Under the pieces are notes generated by a model. It searched no databases and was not told the origin of the DNA. It was given only the letters and a program-made list of their open reading frames with translations. Below, piece after piece: positions 8,564-17,983 of a stretch of DNA of 64,000 nucleotides (positions are counted from its first letter, which is position 1; every line of letters starts with the position of its first letter). The DNA is from Streptomyces sp. P3. GTDB lineage: Bacteria; Actinomycetota; Actinomycetes; Streptomycetales; Streptomycetaceae. Both the position numbers and the translations under genes were made by a program. The stretch covers positions 124,001-188,000 of the forward strand of contig JAFEKX020000001.1 of NCBI GenBank assembly GCA_016893485.2, in the 5' to 3' direction.

Positions 8564-8935
8564 TGTCGCATTCACCTCTGCAGCACGCGAGCGAACCAGC
8601 CTGGGGCGAAATGCTCTGGCCCGTGCCCGACGGCATCGAATTGCGGGGCAGGCACGTACGGCTGACCTCAGTCGACCCGGCAGCACACGCCGAAGGGCTG
8701 TTCGCAGCACTTGACCACTGCCAGGTATCCAACTGGCTGTCGGGCTCTCGCACTTCGGGCAGTCACCCGATCTGCGGCAGTGGGTCGTCATCGCCGTGCG
8801 TCCGGTCGGTGGCTTCGCCACCGCCTACAGCCCGTCGGTCTGGTCGACCGCGGTCAACCCGGAGGCCAAACTCCACCTGCTGCGCTACGCGTTCGAGACG
8901 CTGAGCTGCGCCCGTGTGCAGTTCAGGACCGGGGC
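8564..8935 (+). pseudogene. GNAT acetyltransferase with internal deletion
   Basis: From GTG 8564 the frame gives WPVPDGIELRGRHVRLTSVD and AEGLFAALDH, the start of a RimJ/RimL-type N-acetyltransferase. The middle (acetyl-CoA motif A) is absent. In another frame the later part resumes at 8820 as YSPSVWSTAVNPEAKLHLL and AFETLSCARVQFRT. The gene then stops abruptly at about 8935 where a reverse-strand aldolase fragment begins. About 125 of ~210 residues remain, so it is not functional. Confidence 0.65.
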
Positions 8936-9120
8936 GGTGTTTGCGGGTGTAGTGGCGGGCCAGCAGGTGCGGGGGCGGCGGGGCCGTGGGGAACAGGGCC
9001 AGGGTGTGGGTCACCATCTGTGTTACGGCCTCGCAGATGATCGCGTGCTCCAGGGACTTGCGGGCGGTCGCGCCCCAGGTGAAGTGACCGTGGTTGGCGA
9101 AGCAGCACCCCAACCACGGT
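8936..9120 (-). pseudogene. AraD-like class II aldolase C-terminal fragment
   Basis: Reverse-strand translation contains ANHGHFTWGATARKSLEHAI and LLARHYTRKHRPGP, the C-terminal part of the L-ribulose-5-phosphate 4-epimerase / class II aldolase family (N-H-G-x-F-T-W-G and H-Y-x-R-K-H). The catalytic metal site from the N-terminal two thirds is missing. Its end abuts the GNAT fragment with no spacer, marking a recombination or deletion scar. Confidence 0.6.
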
Positions 9121-9295
9121 CACTACTCCAGGAACCCTGAGAAGCCAGACCTGTGCATCTCGCGGATCTTTGGAGAGACTTCTTCCTGATACCGGTACTC
9201 TCCCGCCCCTTCTGATGAGAGAGCGTGGAACGGAGATACACACGGCGCCAAAGGCGGTGACGCCTATGAGGATGACCAGAAGTGAACCGAGATCG

Positions 9296-9859
9296 TCACC
9301 TCGTCACATCCTCCGTCTCGAACTGCGCCGCGGGTTCGGGCACGGTGGGCGGGGGTGCGAACATCAGTCGTAGCCCGAGGGTGGCGCAGAGGGGGCCCAG
9401 TGCACACATCGCGGCTGCGCTGACGAACGCGGCGTCCAGGTGGCCGGCGTCGTAGCCGAAGCCTCCGAAGTACGTGGCGAAGAGGGAGGCGAAGCCGAAG
9501 AACATGCCCGGGATGAGCGCGAAGGGCTTCAGTCGGCCGGTCGCCAGGAGGGTGCCGTTGACGACGAAGACGACCACGGCCAGGGCGAGGGTCTGGGCGA
9601 ACGCGCTGGTGCCGAACATGGTGCCCGTCTCGCGGTTGAGGAGTACGGCCACCACCCCGAAGCCCGCCCCGGTGGTGGTCGCGGTGACCATGGCGAGCGC
9701 GTTGGAGCGGCTCGGACCGCCCTGGAGGAAGGTTCCCGCCCAGGTGATGAAGATGGCCCAGGTCGGCATCTTGAGCGGGCTCATCAGCAGGAAGACGGTG
9801 GCGAAGGCGACGATCGAGGCGCTGACCTCGTGCGGGAGTCTGATGCGGCCGATGTGCAT
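9296..9859 (-). CDS. DUF1097 membrane protein
   Basis: 187 residues from ATG 9859. Five or six hydrophobic segments are visible (SIVAFATVFLLMSPL, WAIFITWAGTFL, ALAVVVFVVNGTLL, ALIPGMFFGFASLFATYFGG, ALGPLCATLGLRL). This is the DUF1097 family of inner-membrane proteins of unknown function. It is the last gene of the amide operon and begins at most a few bases after the hydrolase gene, so a role in passing the amide, its acid product or ammonium across the membrane is a reasonable guess. The frame also reads through from the hydrolase gene without a stop; I treat this as an indel near the junction and not as a true fusion. Confidence 0.75.
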   Translation of the reverse strand: MHIGRIRLPHEVSASIVAFATVFLLMSPLKMPTWAIFITWAGTFLQGGPSRSNALAMVTATTTGAGFGVVAVLLNRETGTMFGTSAFAQTLALAVVVFVVNGTLLATGRLKPFALIPGMFFGFASLFATYFGGFGYDAGHLDAAFVSAAAMCALGPLCATLGLRLMFAPPPTVPEPAAQFETEDVTR

Positions 9860-9861
9860 GG

Positions 9862-10890
9862 CTACGCCAATCCCCGGCTTGGCCAGCAGTTCCTTCAGAC
9901 CCGTGTCGATGAACTCGGTGTCCTTGGGGTTGCTGCCGTGGCCGGCGAAGTGGCCCCAGATGCCGGGGATCACGCGGAGTTCGGCGCCGGGGATGTGGCT
10001 GACGGCCCAGGCCTCGTCCTCCGGTGGGAAGTAGAGGTCCTTCTCGGCGGGCATGTCGAGCGTGGTCGCGCGGATGGAGCCGAGTGCGGCCTCCGTGTTC
10101 CCGTCGAAGCCGGGGTGAGCCCGACATCGCCGTTCTGCCAGGTCCAGAGCATGGTGAGGAGGTTGTTGGGGTCGCGGCCGTCGAGGAAGAAGCCCTCCCA
10201 GAAGCCGACGAGGAAGTCCTCCAGGGATGTGTAGCCGAGTTTCTCGTACTCCTTCTCCCAGTAGAAAGCCTGCGAGAAGCCCCACCCCGCGTACACCCGG
10301 GCGAGCGCCCGCAGTCCGGTGGTCGGCCACTTCTCGTCGTACCAGCCGCCGTTGTAGACCGCGTCGGCGGTCAGTGCTGCTTTGACGCCCTCCAGGAAGA
10401 CCTTGTTGTGGAGGCTGGTGCGCGGGGAGCCGCAGAAGGGGGCGATCCGCTCCACCATCTCCGGGTGGCTGACGGCCCACTGGTAGGTCTGCCCGGCGCC
10501 CATCGACCAGCCGGTCACGAGCGCGATCCTCTCGATGCCGAACTCCTCGGTGACCAGCTTGTGCTGGGCCTCGATCTGGTCGTACACCGTGATGTGCGGG
10601 AAGCGGGCGCGGTCGTACGGCGGTGGCGTGTTGCTCGGTGACGTGGACAGGCCGTTGCCGAGCATGTTGGGGACGATGATGAAGTAGTGCTCCGGGTCCA
10701 GGGCCAGGCCGGAGCCGATGAGCCACTCGTTGTCCCAGTGCCGGCCGGAGTACCAGGTGGGGTACACGATCACGTTGGACTTGTCGGCGTTCAGCTCGCC
10801 GTACGTGGTGTAGGCGAGGGTGGCACCACGCAGGGTGGCGCCGTGCTGGGTGGTGAAGTCACCCAGCTGGAAGGTGAGATGTTCGCTCAT
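9862..10890 (-). CDS. MetX-like alpha/beta hydrolase (frame broken)
   Basis: ATG 10890 opens MSEHLTFQLGDFTTQHGATL, and the next 250 residues are a homoserine-acetyltransferase-type alpha/beta fold: GNGLSTSPSNTPPPYD, the nucleophile elbow VTGWSMGAGQTYQW (Ser) and FCGSPRTSLHNKVFL. The frame changes near 10115 and continues with EKDLYFPPEDEAWA, and the histidine region IWGHFAGHG. A TAG at 9864-9862, three bases before the DUF1097 ATG, would end it at 342 residues if one more indel is allowed. Members of this subgroup sit beside formamidases in actinobacteria but are not proven acyltransferases; it may hydrolyse an ester or amide that feeds the formamidase. Confidence 0.75.
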
Positions 10891-10940
10891 GGGATGTCCT
10901 TTCGGGGAACGGGCGGGACTGCACTTTCGGGGCGAGATTT

Positions 10941-12187
10941 TCAGGAGGTGACGGCGCACTGGCCGCGGTCGGCCTTCCTCGGTCCCTCGGCCGTCGGCTT
11001 GATGTCGAAGTCGAAGATCGCCGTGGGGAGGTAGAGGGTGCTGCACGCGTTCGGGATGTCGACGACTCCGCTGATCCGGCCCTCGATCGGGGCCGAGCCG
11101 AGGAGGAGGTAGGCCTGCTCGCCGCTGTAACCGAAGGTGGTGAGGTAGTCGACGGCGTTGAGGCAGGCGTTGCGGTACGCCATCGTCGCGTCGAGGTAGT
11201 GGTTGGTGTCCGTGTCGTGGTCGACGGAGATGCCGACGAAGGAGATGAACTCGGTGTACTGGGGCGGGACGTTGCCGGGCATGAAGATCGGGTTGGTCGT
11301 GACCCCGTACTTCTCCATGCCGCCCTTGATCAGGTCGACGTGCAGGTCGATGTAGCCGCCCATCTCGATGGCGCCGCAGAAGGTGATCTCGCCGTCGCCC
11401 TGGCTGAAGTGCAGGTCGCCACCGGACAGCAGGGCACCGGGGACGAGGACGGGGTAGAAGACCCGTGAGCCGCGGGTGAAGTTCTTGATGTCGTGGTTCC
11501 CGCCGTTCTCGCGGGCCGGGACCGTGCGGGCACCTTCGGCGGCGATACGGGAGGCGGTGTCGCCGTCCGCTGTCCCGGCCAGGGCGCCCGCGGCCAGCGG
11601 GGGCAGGGCGAGGGCCGGCACCCGGTGCGGGTCGGTGTCGATGAGTGCCTGCTCGCGGGCGTTCCAGCGGGCCAGCAGTTCGGCGGAGGGCGCGGTGCCG
11701 AAGAGGCCGGGGTGGGTGATGCCGGTGTAGCGGACGCCGGGGATGTGGCGTGAGGTGGCCTGCTGGCCGTGGAAGTCCCAGACGGCCTTGTACGAGTCGG
11801 GGAAGCGGTCGGTGAGGAACCCGCCGCCGTTGTCCTTGGCGAAGACGCCGGTGTAGCCCCAGCCCTGTCCGGAGCCCTCCCCTGCGACTGCGGTACGGGT
11901 CCGAGGTCGAGGATGTCGACGACGAGCAGGTCACCGGGTTCGGCGCCCTCCACGGCGATGGGCCCGCTGAGCATGTGGGCGTGGCTGAGGTCGACGTCGC
12001 GTACGTCGTTGGCCGAGTCGTTGTTGCCGATCTGGTTGTCGGTCCAGTCGCGGCATTCGATGCGGAAGTCCGAGCCCGGCTTCACGGTGACGGCGGGCGG
12101 GATGTCGGGGTGCCAGCGGTTGTGGCCGGGGACCTTCTGGTCGCGCATGGACATGGCCTGGTCGACGCTGAAGACGACTTCGGGCAT
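10941..12187 (-). CDS. fmdA: Formamidase / acetamidase family protein (one frame break)
   Basis: ATG 12187 opens MPEVVFSVDQAMSMRDQKVP followed by NRWHPDIPPAVTVKPGSDFR and DLSHAHMLSGPIAVEGAEPG, then a one-base shift at the C run 11879-11882 (plus strand), after which GQGWGYTGVFAKDNGGGFL continues to a complete C-terminus. The family signature GDLHFSQGDGEITFCGAIEM (metal-site region) and TYRNAC-type end are present. Full length is 414 residues, normal for FmdA. It hydrolyses formamide to formate and ammonia (or acetamide). Only one G/C needs restoring. Flanked by FmdB 45 bases upstream and the hydrolase 50 bases downstream, it is the core of the operon. Confidence 0.88.
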
Positions 12188-12232
12188 GGGACTGCCTCAA
12201 GGACAGGTGGGTGGGGCTTCGGGCAACAGGAG

Positions 12233-12513
12233 TCAGGGCTTGGGCAGTTGGGCCTGGCGGGGGTCGGACGCCGGGGTCGGGCGGCGGCGAGCCGACGGCA
12301 CCTCGGTGACGACGCGCGGTTCGTGGGCGCTGGCCTCCTGGGACTGGAGGGCTCGGGTCAGGGGGCGGAGATGCGGGGGAGCATCGGGGCGGTGAACACG
12401 CGGCGGCCGTGGAGGCCGCACGTGGGGCACTGCTCGTCGGAGTGGGCGCGGCCCATCGGACGGGTCATGTCGAAGGGACCACAGTCCGGGCAGCGGTACT
12501 GGTATGTCGCCAT
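12233..12513 (-). CDS. fmdB: FmdB-type zinc-ribbon regulatory protein (one frame break)
   Basis: ATG 12513 with GGAGGTGAG upstream. MATYQYRCPDCGPFDMTRPM and CPTCG give the CxxC...CxxC zinc ribbon of the FmdB family, small proteins found next to formamidases and thought to be regulators. In the read frame it stops at 12358, but a one-base shift at the G run 12361-12365 continues TRALQSQEASAHEPRVVTEV to QAQLPKP at 12233, giving a ~93-residue protein like its relatives. It lies between the amide-sensor gene and formamidase on the same strand. Confidence 0.8.
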
Positions 12514-12625
12514 GGACAACTCACCTCCAAAAGCTTCGAGAGAAAAAGTATTTCCAGCCGAAGCAATTGGGCAAGAGTTCGCCGTGTTACGTGCGCGTAA
12601 AAGGATGGAGGCGCCGAGGTGTCGC

Positions 12626-13732
12626 CTACGGCAGTTGCTGGAGCACGTCCCACTGCAGCCCGTCGGCCGCGGCGAGGAACACCCGCTGGCGCAGATGGCG
12701 GTCACGGATCTGGACGGTGCCGCGCGGGGTCTCGTACTCCAGCCCCTCCGCGGTCGCCTGGATCCTGTCCATGTCCGTGCCGCCCGCGCGGCGCAGCAGC
12801 TCGGTGAGCATGCGCACGCCCTCGTAGCAGGACTCGCCCAGGCTGTTGAGGACCGGCGCGGCGGGGCCGAACCGGCGGCCGTAGGCGGCGGCGAAGTCGA
12901 GGCCGGACGCGGTGGGCAGGTCCTCGAAGTAGCCGGCCGCGGTCATCAGCCCCCGTGTGTTCTCCGGCCCGGTCGCCAGCAGGACGTTCTCCTCGATCAG
13001 CGAGCTGAACCGGATGTGGTCGCGGTCGAGTCCGGCGGCGGTGAACGCGCGGTTGAAGAGCACGGCGTCGTCGCCGATCAGCAGCATGAGGACCGCCTCG
13101 CAGTCGCTGGCCGCAACCCTGGCCAGAACCGGAGCGAAGTCCCTGGTTCCCAGGGGGTACATAGATCTCGTCGCAGACCTCGCCGCCCAGTTCCCGCAGA
13201 TAGCGGCGGGCGGCGCGGGCGGAGGAGCAGGGCCAGACGTAGTCGTCGCCGACGATCGTCCAGCGGCGGATACCGAGTTCACCGGCGAACCACTGCAGTG
13301 AGGGCCGCAGTTGACGGCCCGGGGTCTCGCCGGTGAGGAACACGCCGGGCGACCGCTCTCCCCCTCGTAGAGGGCGGTGTACACGTACGGCACACGGCCG
13401 TCGATGCGCGGGGCGACGACCTCCCGGACGGCGGAGATGTGCCAGCCGGCCACCGCGTCGACGACACCGCCGGAGACCAGCGCGTCGATCTCGGTCGCCA
13501 CCTGCTCGGGCGGCGCTCCGCCGTCGACGAGCACCAGTCGCAACTCCCTGCCCAGCACGCCCGCGGCGGCGTTGACCTCCTCGGCCGCGAGCTGGGCGCA
13601 ACTCTCGCAGGACGGCCCGAAGATCCCGGCGGGTCCCTGGAGCGGTATCACCAGGGCGACATCCAGCATGTCCCGGGTTCGATCTGCCGGAGAGCCGAGC
13701 CGGACAGTCGCCTTCTCGATCATAGGGCTCAC
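12626..13732 (-). CDS. AmiC-like amide-sensing periplasmic-binding-fold protein (frame broken twice)
   Basis: From ATG 13732: after a short leader, LDVALVIPLQGPAGIFGPSC and NAAAGVLGRELRLVLVDGG, a type I periplasmic-binding fold of the amide/urea/branched-chain amino acid class. There is no signal peptide or lipobox, so I infer a cytoplasmic sensor like Pseudomonas AmiC, which binds short amides and controls amidase expression. Indels at 13360-13364 (C run) and 13153-13157 (G run) bracket a mis-framed part; the alternative frame supplies ELGIRRWTIVGDDYVWPCSS. The C-terminus (NSLGESCYEGVRMLTELLRR, RGTVQIRDRHLRQRVFLAAA) is complete. First gene of the five-gene amide operon, and 147 bases from a divergent marR. 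Confidence 0.8.
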   Translation of the reverse strand: MSPMIEKATVRLGSPADRTRDMLDVALVIPLQGPAGIFGPSCESCAQLAAEEVNAAAGVLGRELRLVLVDGGAPPEQVATEIDALVSGGVVDAVAGWHISAVREVVAPRIDGRVPYVYTALYEGESGRPACSSPARPRAVNCGPHCSGSPVNSVSAAGRSSATTTSGPAPPPAPPAAICGNWAARSATRSMYPLGTRDFAPVLARVAASDCEAVLMLLIGDDAVLFNRAFTAAGLDRDHIRFSSLIEENVLLATGPENTRGLMTAAGYFEDLPTASGLDFAAAYGRRFGPAAPVLNSLGESCYEGVRMLTELLRRAGGTDMDRIQATAEGLEYETPRGTVQIRDRHLRQRVFLAAADGLQWDVLQQLP

Positions 13733-13879
13733 ATTAGCGATTGGTTGCTACGAGAATATTTCACAGCGATAAGGAAATGACTGTATCGTGGAGCCGTTCC
13801 ACGACGCACCCTCGCGGCGGCACCAGCGTGCACAACCGCGACCGCAGTCCCCCACACCGCGACGACACTGGGCAGGACC

Positions 13880-14315
13880 ATGACCACCACCCCGGCGGCC
13901 GTATCCGAACTCGACTTGGCACGAGCGCTCACTCTCGTGGAACGGAGCGTCGTCCAACGGCTCGGTGAGGCGTTGAAGGCCGAGGGCGCGACGCTCGAGG
14001 AGTGGCGCGTGCTGTCGTTCCTGGGCGACGGCACCGGCCACGCCATGGCCGAAGTCGCCGAGTTCGCCCTGTTGACAGCGCCGACTCTGACCAAGGTCGT
14101 CGACCGCATGGTCTCCCTCGGCCTCGTCCTGCGCCGGGTGGACGACACCGACCGGCGACGCGTCCTGGTCTTTGCCTCGGACCGGGGGCCGAGGCACTCC
14201 CCGCTGGACCGCTGCGGTCGAACACGAAAAGGACCACATCGTGACCGCCCTCGGAACAGAGGAGACGGCCCTGCTGCGGACACTGCTCCAGCGCGCCTCA
14301 CGGCGACTGGGCTGA
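13880..14315 (+). CDS. MarR-family regulator (one frame break)
   Basis: ATG 13880. LDLARALTLVERSVVQRLGE and LEEWRVLSFLGDGTGHAMAE lead into the winged helix (LLTAPTLTKVVDRMVSLGLV, then RRVDDTDRRRVLVFASDRG with the beta-wing D-R-R). A shift near 14190 restores the dimerisation helix VEHEKDHIVTALGTEETALL, ending at a TGA at 14313-14315, ~144 residues. Divergent from the amide operon across a 147-base, AT-richer spacer (13733-13879), so it probably represses both itself and the operon. The ligand is not evident; an amide or acid is a guess. Confidence 0.75.
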
Positions 14316-14602
14316 CAGACTCGCCTGGCTGGAGCACCGCCCGGCTCCCGCGCGGGTCTGAAGCCCCGCCCGATGCCGTGTCGGTATTGGCATGGAGTCC
14401 CGTTTGCGCAAACCGACGCGCGAAACAACGTACCCGCGAGGGACATACTGCTCCGAACGCGAACGGGCCACGCCACGGTTTCGTCCTGAGCGCCCCGCAC
14501 GACGCCCGCTCGCCCGGCAGTAGCCGAGACGACTGCACCTGCGAGCCCCGGCCCCACCTCTCGGCCGTGTGCGCTGCGATGCCGTGATCGCCCGCCTCAC
14601 CG

Positions 14603-15643
14603 TCACGGGCGTCCGCTGCTCTCCCTCACCACCAGCTCCGTCGCCACCTCCACCCGCGTCGACTCCGGCTGTTCCCCGGAGAGCAGCGTCAGCACCATCC
14701 GGGCCGCGAGGGCGGTCATGTCGGCGAGCGGGGTGCGGATCGTCGTCAGGCGTGGGGTGACCCAGTCCGCGAAGGGCAGGTCGTCGAAGCCGACCACGCT
14801 GACCTGGTCCGGGATACGCAGGTCCAGTTCGGCGGCGGCCCGGTAGGTGCCCAGTGCCTGGTGGTCGCTGCCGGCGAAGATCGCTGTCGGACGGTTGGGC
14901 AACGCCAGCAGTTCCAGGGCGTGTTGATGCGCGAGGCCGTGCGTGAAGTCCCCGTAGCGCACCAGCTCGGGGTCGAAGGGCAGGCCTGCCTCCGCAAGGG
15001 CCGAACGGTAGCCGTCGACCCGCGCACGGGAGGTGAGCCGGCGTTCCGGGCCACTGATGATCGCGATGCGTCGATGGCCCAGCTCGATGAGGTGCCGCGT
15101 CGCTGCCAGTCCGCCGGGCCAGTTGGTCGCGCCCACCCATGGTGTGCCCGGCGCGGGTTCGTCGATCGGCATCACCAGTGCGTAGGGGATGCCGAGCCGG
15201 CCCAGTTCCTCGTGCTGTTCGGGCGTCAGTTCGGGGACCACGAGGATCGCTCCGCGTGTGGAGCGGGTGGCCAGCGAATCCAGCCACTGCCGGGCGCGCC
15301 GGGTCCGGCCGTGGGTGGAGGAGACGACCAGCCCCATGCCCGCGTCGTGCAGGACGTCCTCCGCGCCCCGGATCAGCTCGACTGCCCAAGGGCTGTCCAG
15401 TTCGTTGATGACGAAGTCGATCAGGCCGCCGGGCGGGGCCGTGGTGGCGGCCGGATGGTGCTTCGCCAGGTAGCCGTGCTGTTCCAACAGCCGCTGCACT
15501 TTGGCACGCGTGCCCGCCGATACATCGGATCTCTTATGCAGGACCTTGGAGACCGTGGACACCGATACGCCAGCCAGATCGGCGATTTCAGCGAGCGTAC
15601 GCCGTCTCCCATCACTGGATCCGGTCCGAACCATTGACGTCAT
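14603..15643 (-). CDS. LacI-family regulator of the polysaccharide locus
   Basis: Intact, 346 residues from ATG 15643. Helix-turn-helix at residues 16-40 (TLAEIADLAGVSVSTVSKVL) with the hinge LEQHGYLAKH, followed by a full type I periplasmic-binding effector domain (GLIDFVINELDSPWAVELIR ... QVSVVGFDDLPFADWVTPRL). The effector is probably a sugar or oligosaccharide imported by the adjacent ABC transporter. It diverges from the transporter operon across 94 bases that hold a LacI-type palindrome. Uninterrupted, unlike most neighbours. Confidence 0.92.
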   Translation of the reverse strand: MTSMVRTGSSDGRRRTLAEIADLAGVSVSTVSKVLHKRSDVSAGTRAKVQRLLEQHGYLAKHHPAATTAPPGGLIDFVINELDSPWAVELIRGAEDVLHDAGMGLVVSSTHGRTRRARQWLDSLATRSTRGAILVVPELTPEQHEELGRLGIPYALVMPIDEPAPGTPWVGATNWPGGLAATRHLIELGHRRIAIISGPERRLTSRARVDGYRSALAEAGLPFDPELVRYGDFTHGLAHQHALELLALPNRPTAIFAGSDHQALGTYRAAAELDLRIPDQVSVVGFDDLPFADWVTPRLTTIRTPLADMTALAARMVLTLLSGEQPESTRVEVATELVVRESSGRP

Positions 15644-15695
15644 CGGATGTATCTCCTACGTTCCGGGCGATCGAGTTTTGCGAAAAGTATCGCAA
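15641..15695. promoter_or_regulatory. LacI-type operator and shared CGGATGTAT box
   Basis: TTGCGAAAAGTATCGCAA at 15678-15695 is an 18-base palindrome with arms TTGCGA/TCGCAA, the usual shape of a LacI-family operator. It lies 43 bases before the binding-protein ATG. A second box, CATCGGATGTATCTC at 15641-15655, overlaps the lacI start and resembles sites near the GH95 gene (25741-25757 and 25891-25900). The two boxes suggest dual control. Confidence 0.6.
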
Positions 15696-15737
15696 TACCC
15701 GTTCCCGGAGTAAGTCCTCGGCGAAAAGGTGGTCCCC

Positions 15738-17043
15738 ATGAAGAGATGGCACGTGGCTCCCCTGGCCGCGACCGCGGCCGTGGCTCTGCTGCTCTCCGGC
15801 TGCGGAGGCACCGGTGGCGGTGACGGCGGGGGTTCCAGCGCCGGGAAGGGCGGGCTGCTGGTCTGGGTGGACAACACCCGTATGCCCGCGGCCCAGCAGT
15901 ACAAGAAGGATCACCCCGACGTAAAGATGCGCATCGTCACCATCCCGCCCGACGCCGGGTACGTACCCACCAAGATCTCTCGCCGACCGCACCGAGAGCG
16001 GCTGGCCCGATGTCGTCTTCCTCGCCAACCCTGCCGAGGCGGCGACGCTCGCGAGCTCGAAATTCCGCTTCGGCGGCGCCGCTCGACGCCCTGGTCCCCA
16101 AGTCCGTACGCGACGGTTTCGCCCCAGGTTCCCTCGACACCTGCACCTTCGGCGGCAAGACGTACTGCCTGCGCAACGACATCGCCCCCACCGTCCTGTG
16201 GTACGACGCGAAACTGATGAAACGGTACGGATATCAGGTCCCCAAGACCTGGGCCGAGTACCAGAGGACCGGCCTGAAAGCTGCCGCGGAACACCCCGGC
16301 ACCATCGTCGGAGCCGTCAACGGCAAATACGGCGCCGGCATCTACTTCGGCAGCAGCGGCTGCCCCACCCGCGACACGCTCAGCCTCACGCAGGTCCACA
16401 TAGACCTCCGTCGCCCGACGTGCACCCGGGTCGCCGACCTGCTTCAACCACTCGCCCGCAAGAAGGCCGTCACCACCGTCGTGCCCATCGACCCGGGCTT
16501 CGCGAAGTTCGGCAAAGGCGACAAGATCCTCATGCTGCCGGCCCCGGCCTGGTTCGGCGACTTCATGTTCTCGCCCGCCTTCAAGGTGCCCCGAGGCAGG
16601 ATCAGCGCGGCCCCCATGCCCACGTGGCCAGGCGAGAGCAAGCCATACGCCGGACAGGTCGGCGGCGGCGCCTTCCTGGTCTCCTCGCACGCCGGGAGCC
16701 GTACCCGGCAGGCCGCAGACCTGGTGCGCTGGCTGACCACCGACATCAACCTCCAGGCGAAACAACCCACTTACCCCGCCTTCACGGCAGCCGCCACGAA
16801 GTGGGGCGAGGCCAAGTCGAAGGACCCGTACTACGCCTCCGACCCGATGCCCGCCCTCAACGCGGCGGCGAACGCACTGCGTCCGCCTTCGGCGCGATCC
16901 GCTTCGAGGCCGACTGGCAGAGCAGCTTCAACGACACGTTCGTCAAGGCGGTCGACTCCGGCGGCAACCTCCGTGATTCCCTGGGAAGTTGGCAGGAAAA
17001 GCTGGAAGCGGCGGCCAAAACCAGCGGGTACTCGGTCGGATGA
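15738..17043 (+). CDS. Carbohydrate ABC transporter substrate-binding lipoprotein (several frame breaks)
   Basis: ATG 15738: MKRWHVAPLAATAAVALLLS then the lipobox L-S-G-C at residues ~19-22, so a lipid-anchored binding protein. Early frame changes around 15975-16075 scramble ~30 residues (the alternative frames give ESGWPDVVFLANPAEAATLA). The central and C-terminal lobes are clear: TCTFGGKTYCLRNDIAPTVL, VPKTWAEYQRTGLKAAAEHP, and FGAIRFEADWQSSFNDTFVK after another shift at ~16880. It belongs to the family 1 extracellular solute-binding proteins for oligosaccharides. The TGA overlaps the ATG of the first permease (ATGA 17040-17043). Confidence 0.8.
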
Positions 17044-17983
17044 GGACTCTCACACCGTCCCGCCCACCCACGCTCGCCGTCGCGCGACCGGTGGCAACCC
17101 GCCGCCGACGCCGCCCCACCCCTAGCGCTGCCGTCTGGATCCTCGTCGGCCCCTACGCGGTGTTCCTCGCGGTCTTCGGGCTCGCCCCGGCCGGATACGC
17201 ACTGTGGACCTCCGTCGTCGAGGACGGCTCCTTCACCGGCAGCCACTGGGCGACCGTCTTTCACGACTACCGGCTCGGCGACGCGGCCACCCACGTGACG
17301 ACATATCTCCTGCTGTGGCTGCCGATCCTGCTCCTGACCGTGCTGTCCCTCGCCTTCACCCTGCACGCCCGCCCCGGCCGAACGACGAACGCCCTCCAAC
17401 TCGTCTACTACCTGCCCGGCGCGGTCACCGGCTCCGCCGCCGCCCTGCTGTGGCTGTTCATGATCAGCCCGGACAGCAGCCCGTTCTCCCCCTGCTCAAG
17501 CTGCTGGACGTCAAGAGCGCCACGGACGCACTCTCCGGCGGCAGCCTTATCGGCGTCCTCACCGTGATGGGCGTGGCGGTGCATGCGGGCGGATGGATCG
17601 TGGTCCTCTACGGGGCGCTCAACGCACTCCCCAAGGACGTCCTGGAGGCCGCCCAGGTCGACGGCGCGTCCGCTTGGCGGACCATGTGGCACGTCAAACT
17701 GCCGATGGTCCGCACCTACGTCGCCTTCGTGCTGATCTCCAGTTTCGCCTCCGGCAGCCAGGTGTTCGTCGAACCCACCGTGCTGTCCACGAGCGCCCCC
17801 GGCCAGATCAGCCCCACCTGGTCCGTCAACCAGCTCGCCTACGTCTACGCCACCCAGGACGGCGACTTCGGCAAGGCCGCCGCACTGTCACTGGCCATGC
17901 TCGGCGTCGGCGTACTGGCCGCCTGGATCGTGATCACCCGCACCCGCATGTACGCCACCCACTCCCCGACTCACGGTGAATGA
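17040..17983 (+). CDS. Carbohydrate ABC transporter permease, first subunit (one frame break)
   Basis: ATG 17040 overlaps the binding-protein stop. Six membrane segments are visible, starting AAVWILVGPYAVFLAVFGLA. A shift near 17487 (SPDSSPFSP, then LLKLLDVKSATDALSGGSLI) joins the two halves. The EAA loop with its family glycine is LEAAQVDGASAWRTMWHVKL at ~17645-17700, which docks on a separate ATPase; no ATPase gene is nearby, so it probably uses a shared MsiK-like ATPase encoded elsewhere, as is common in Streptomyces. MalF/UgpA type. Ends at 17983, overlapping the next permease. Confidence 0.82.

Noticed and set aside
11330-12187. Long mis-framed formamidase extension (P/R/S/T-rich)
   Set aside because: The family motifs resume in the correct frame at the C run, so the tail is an artefact of a one-base loss.
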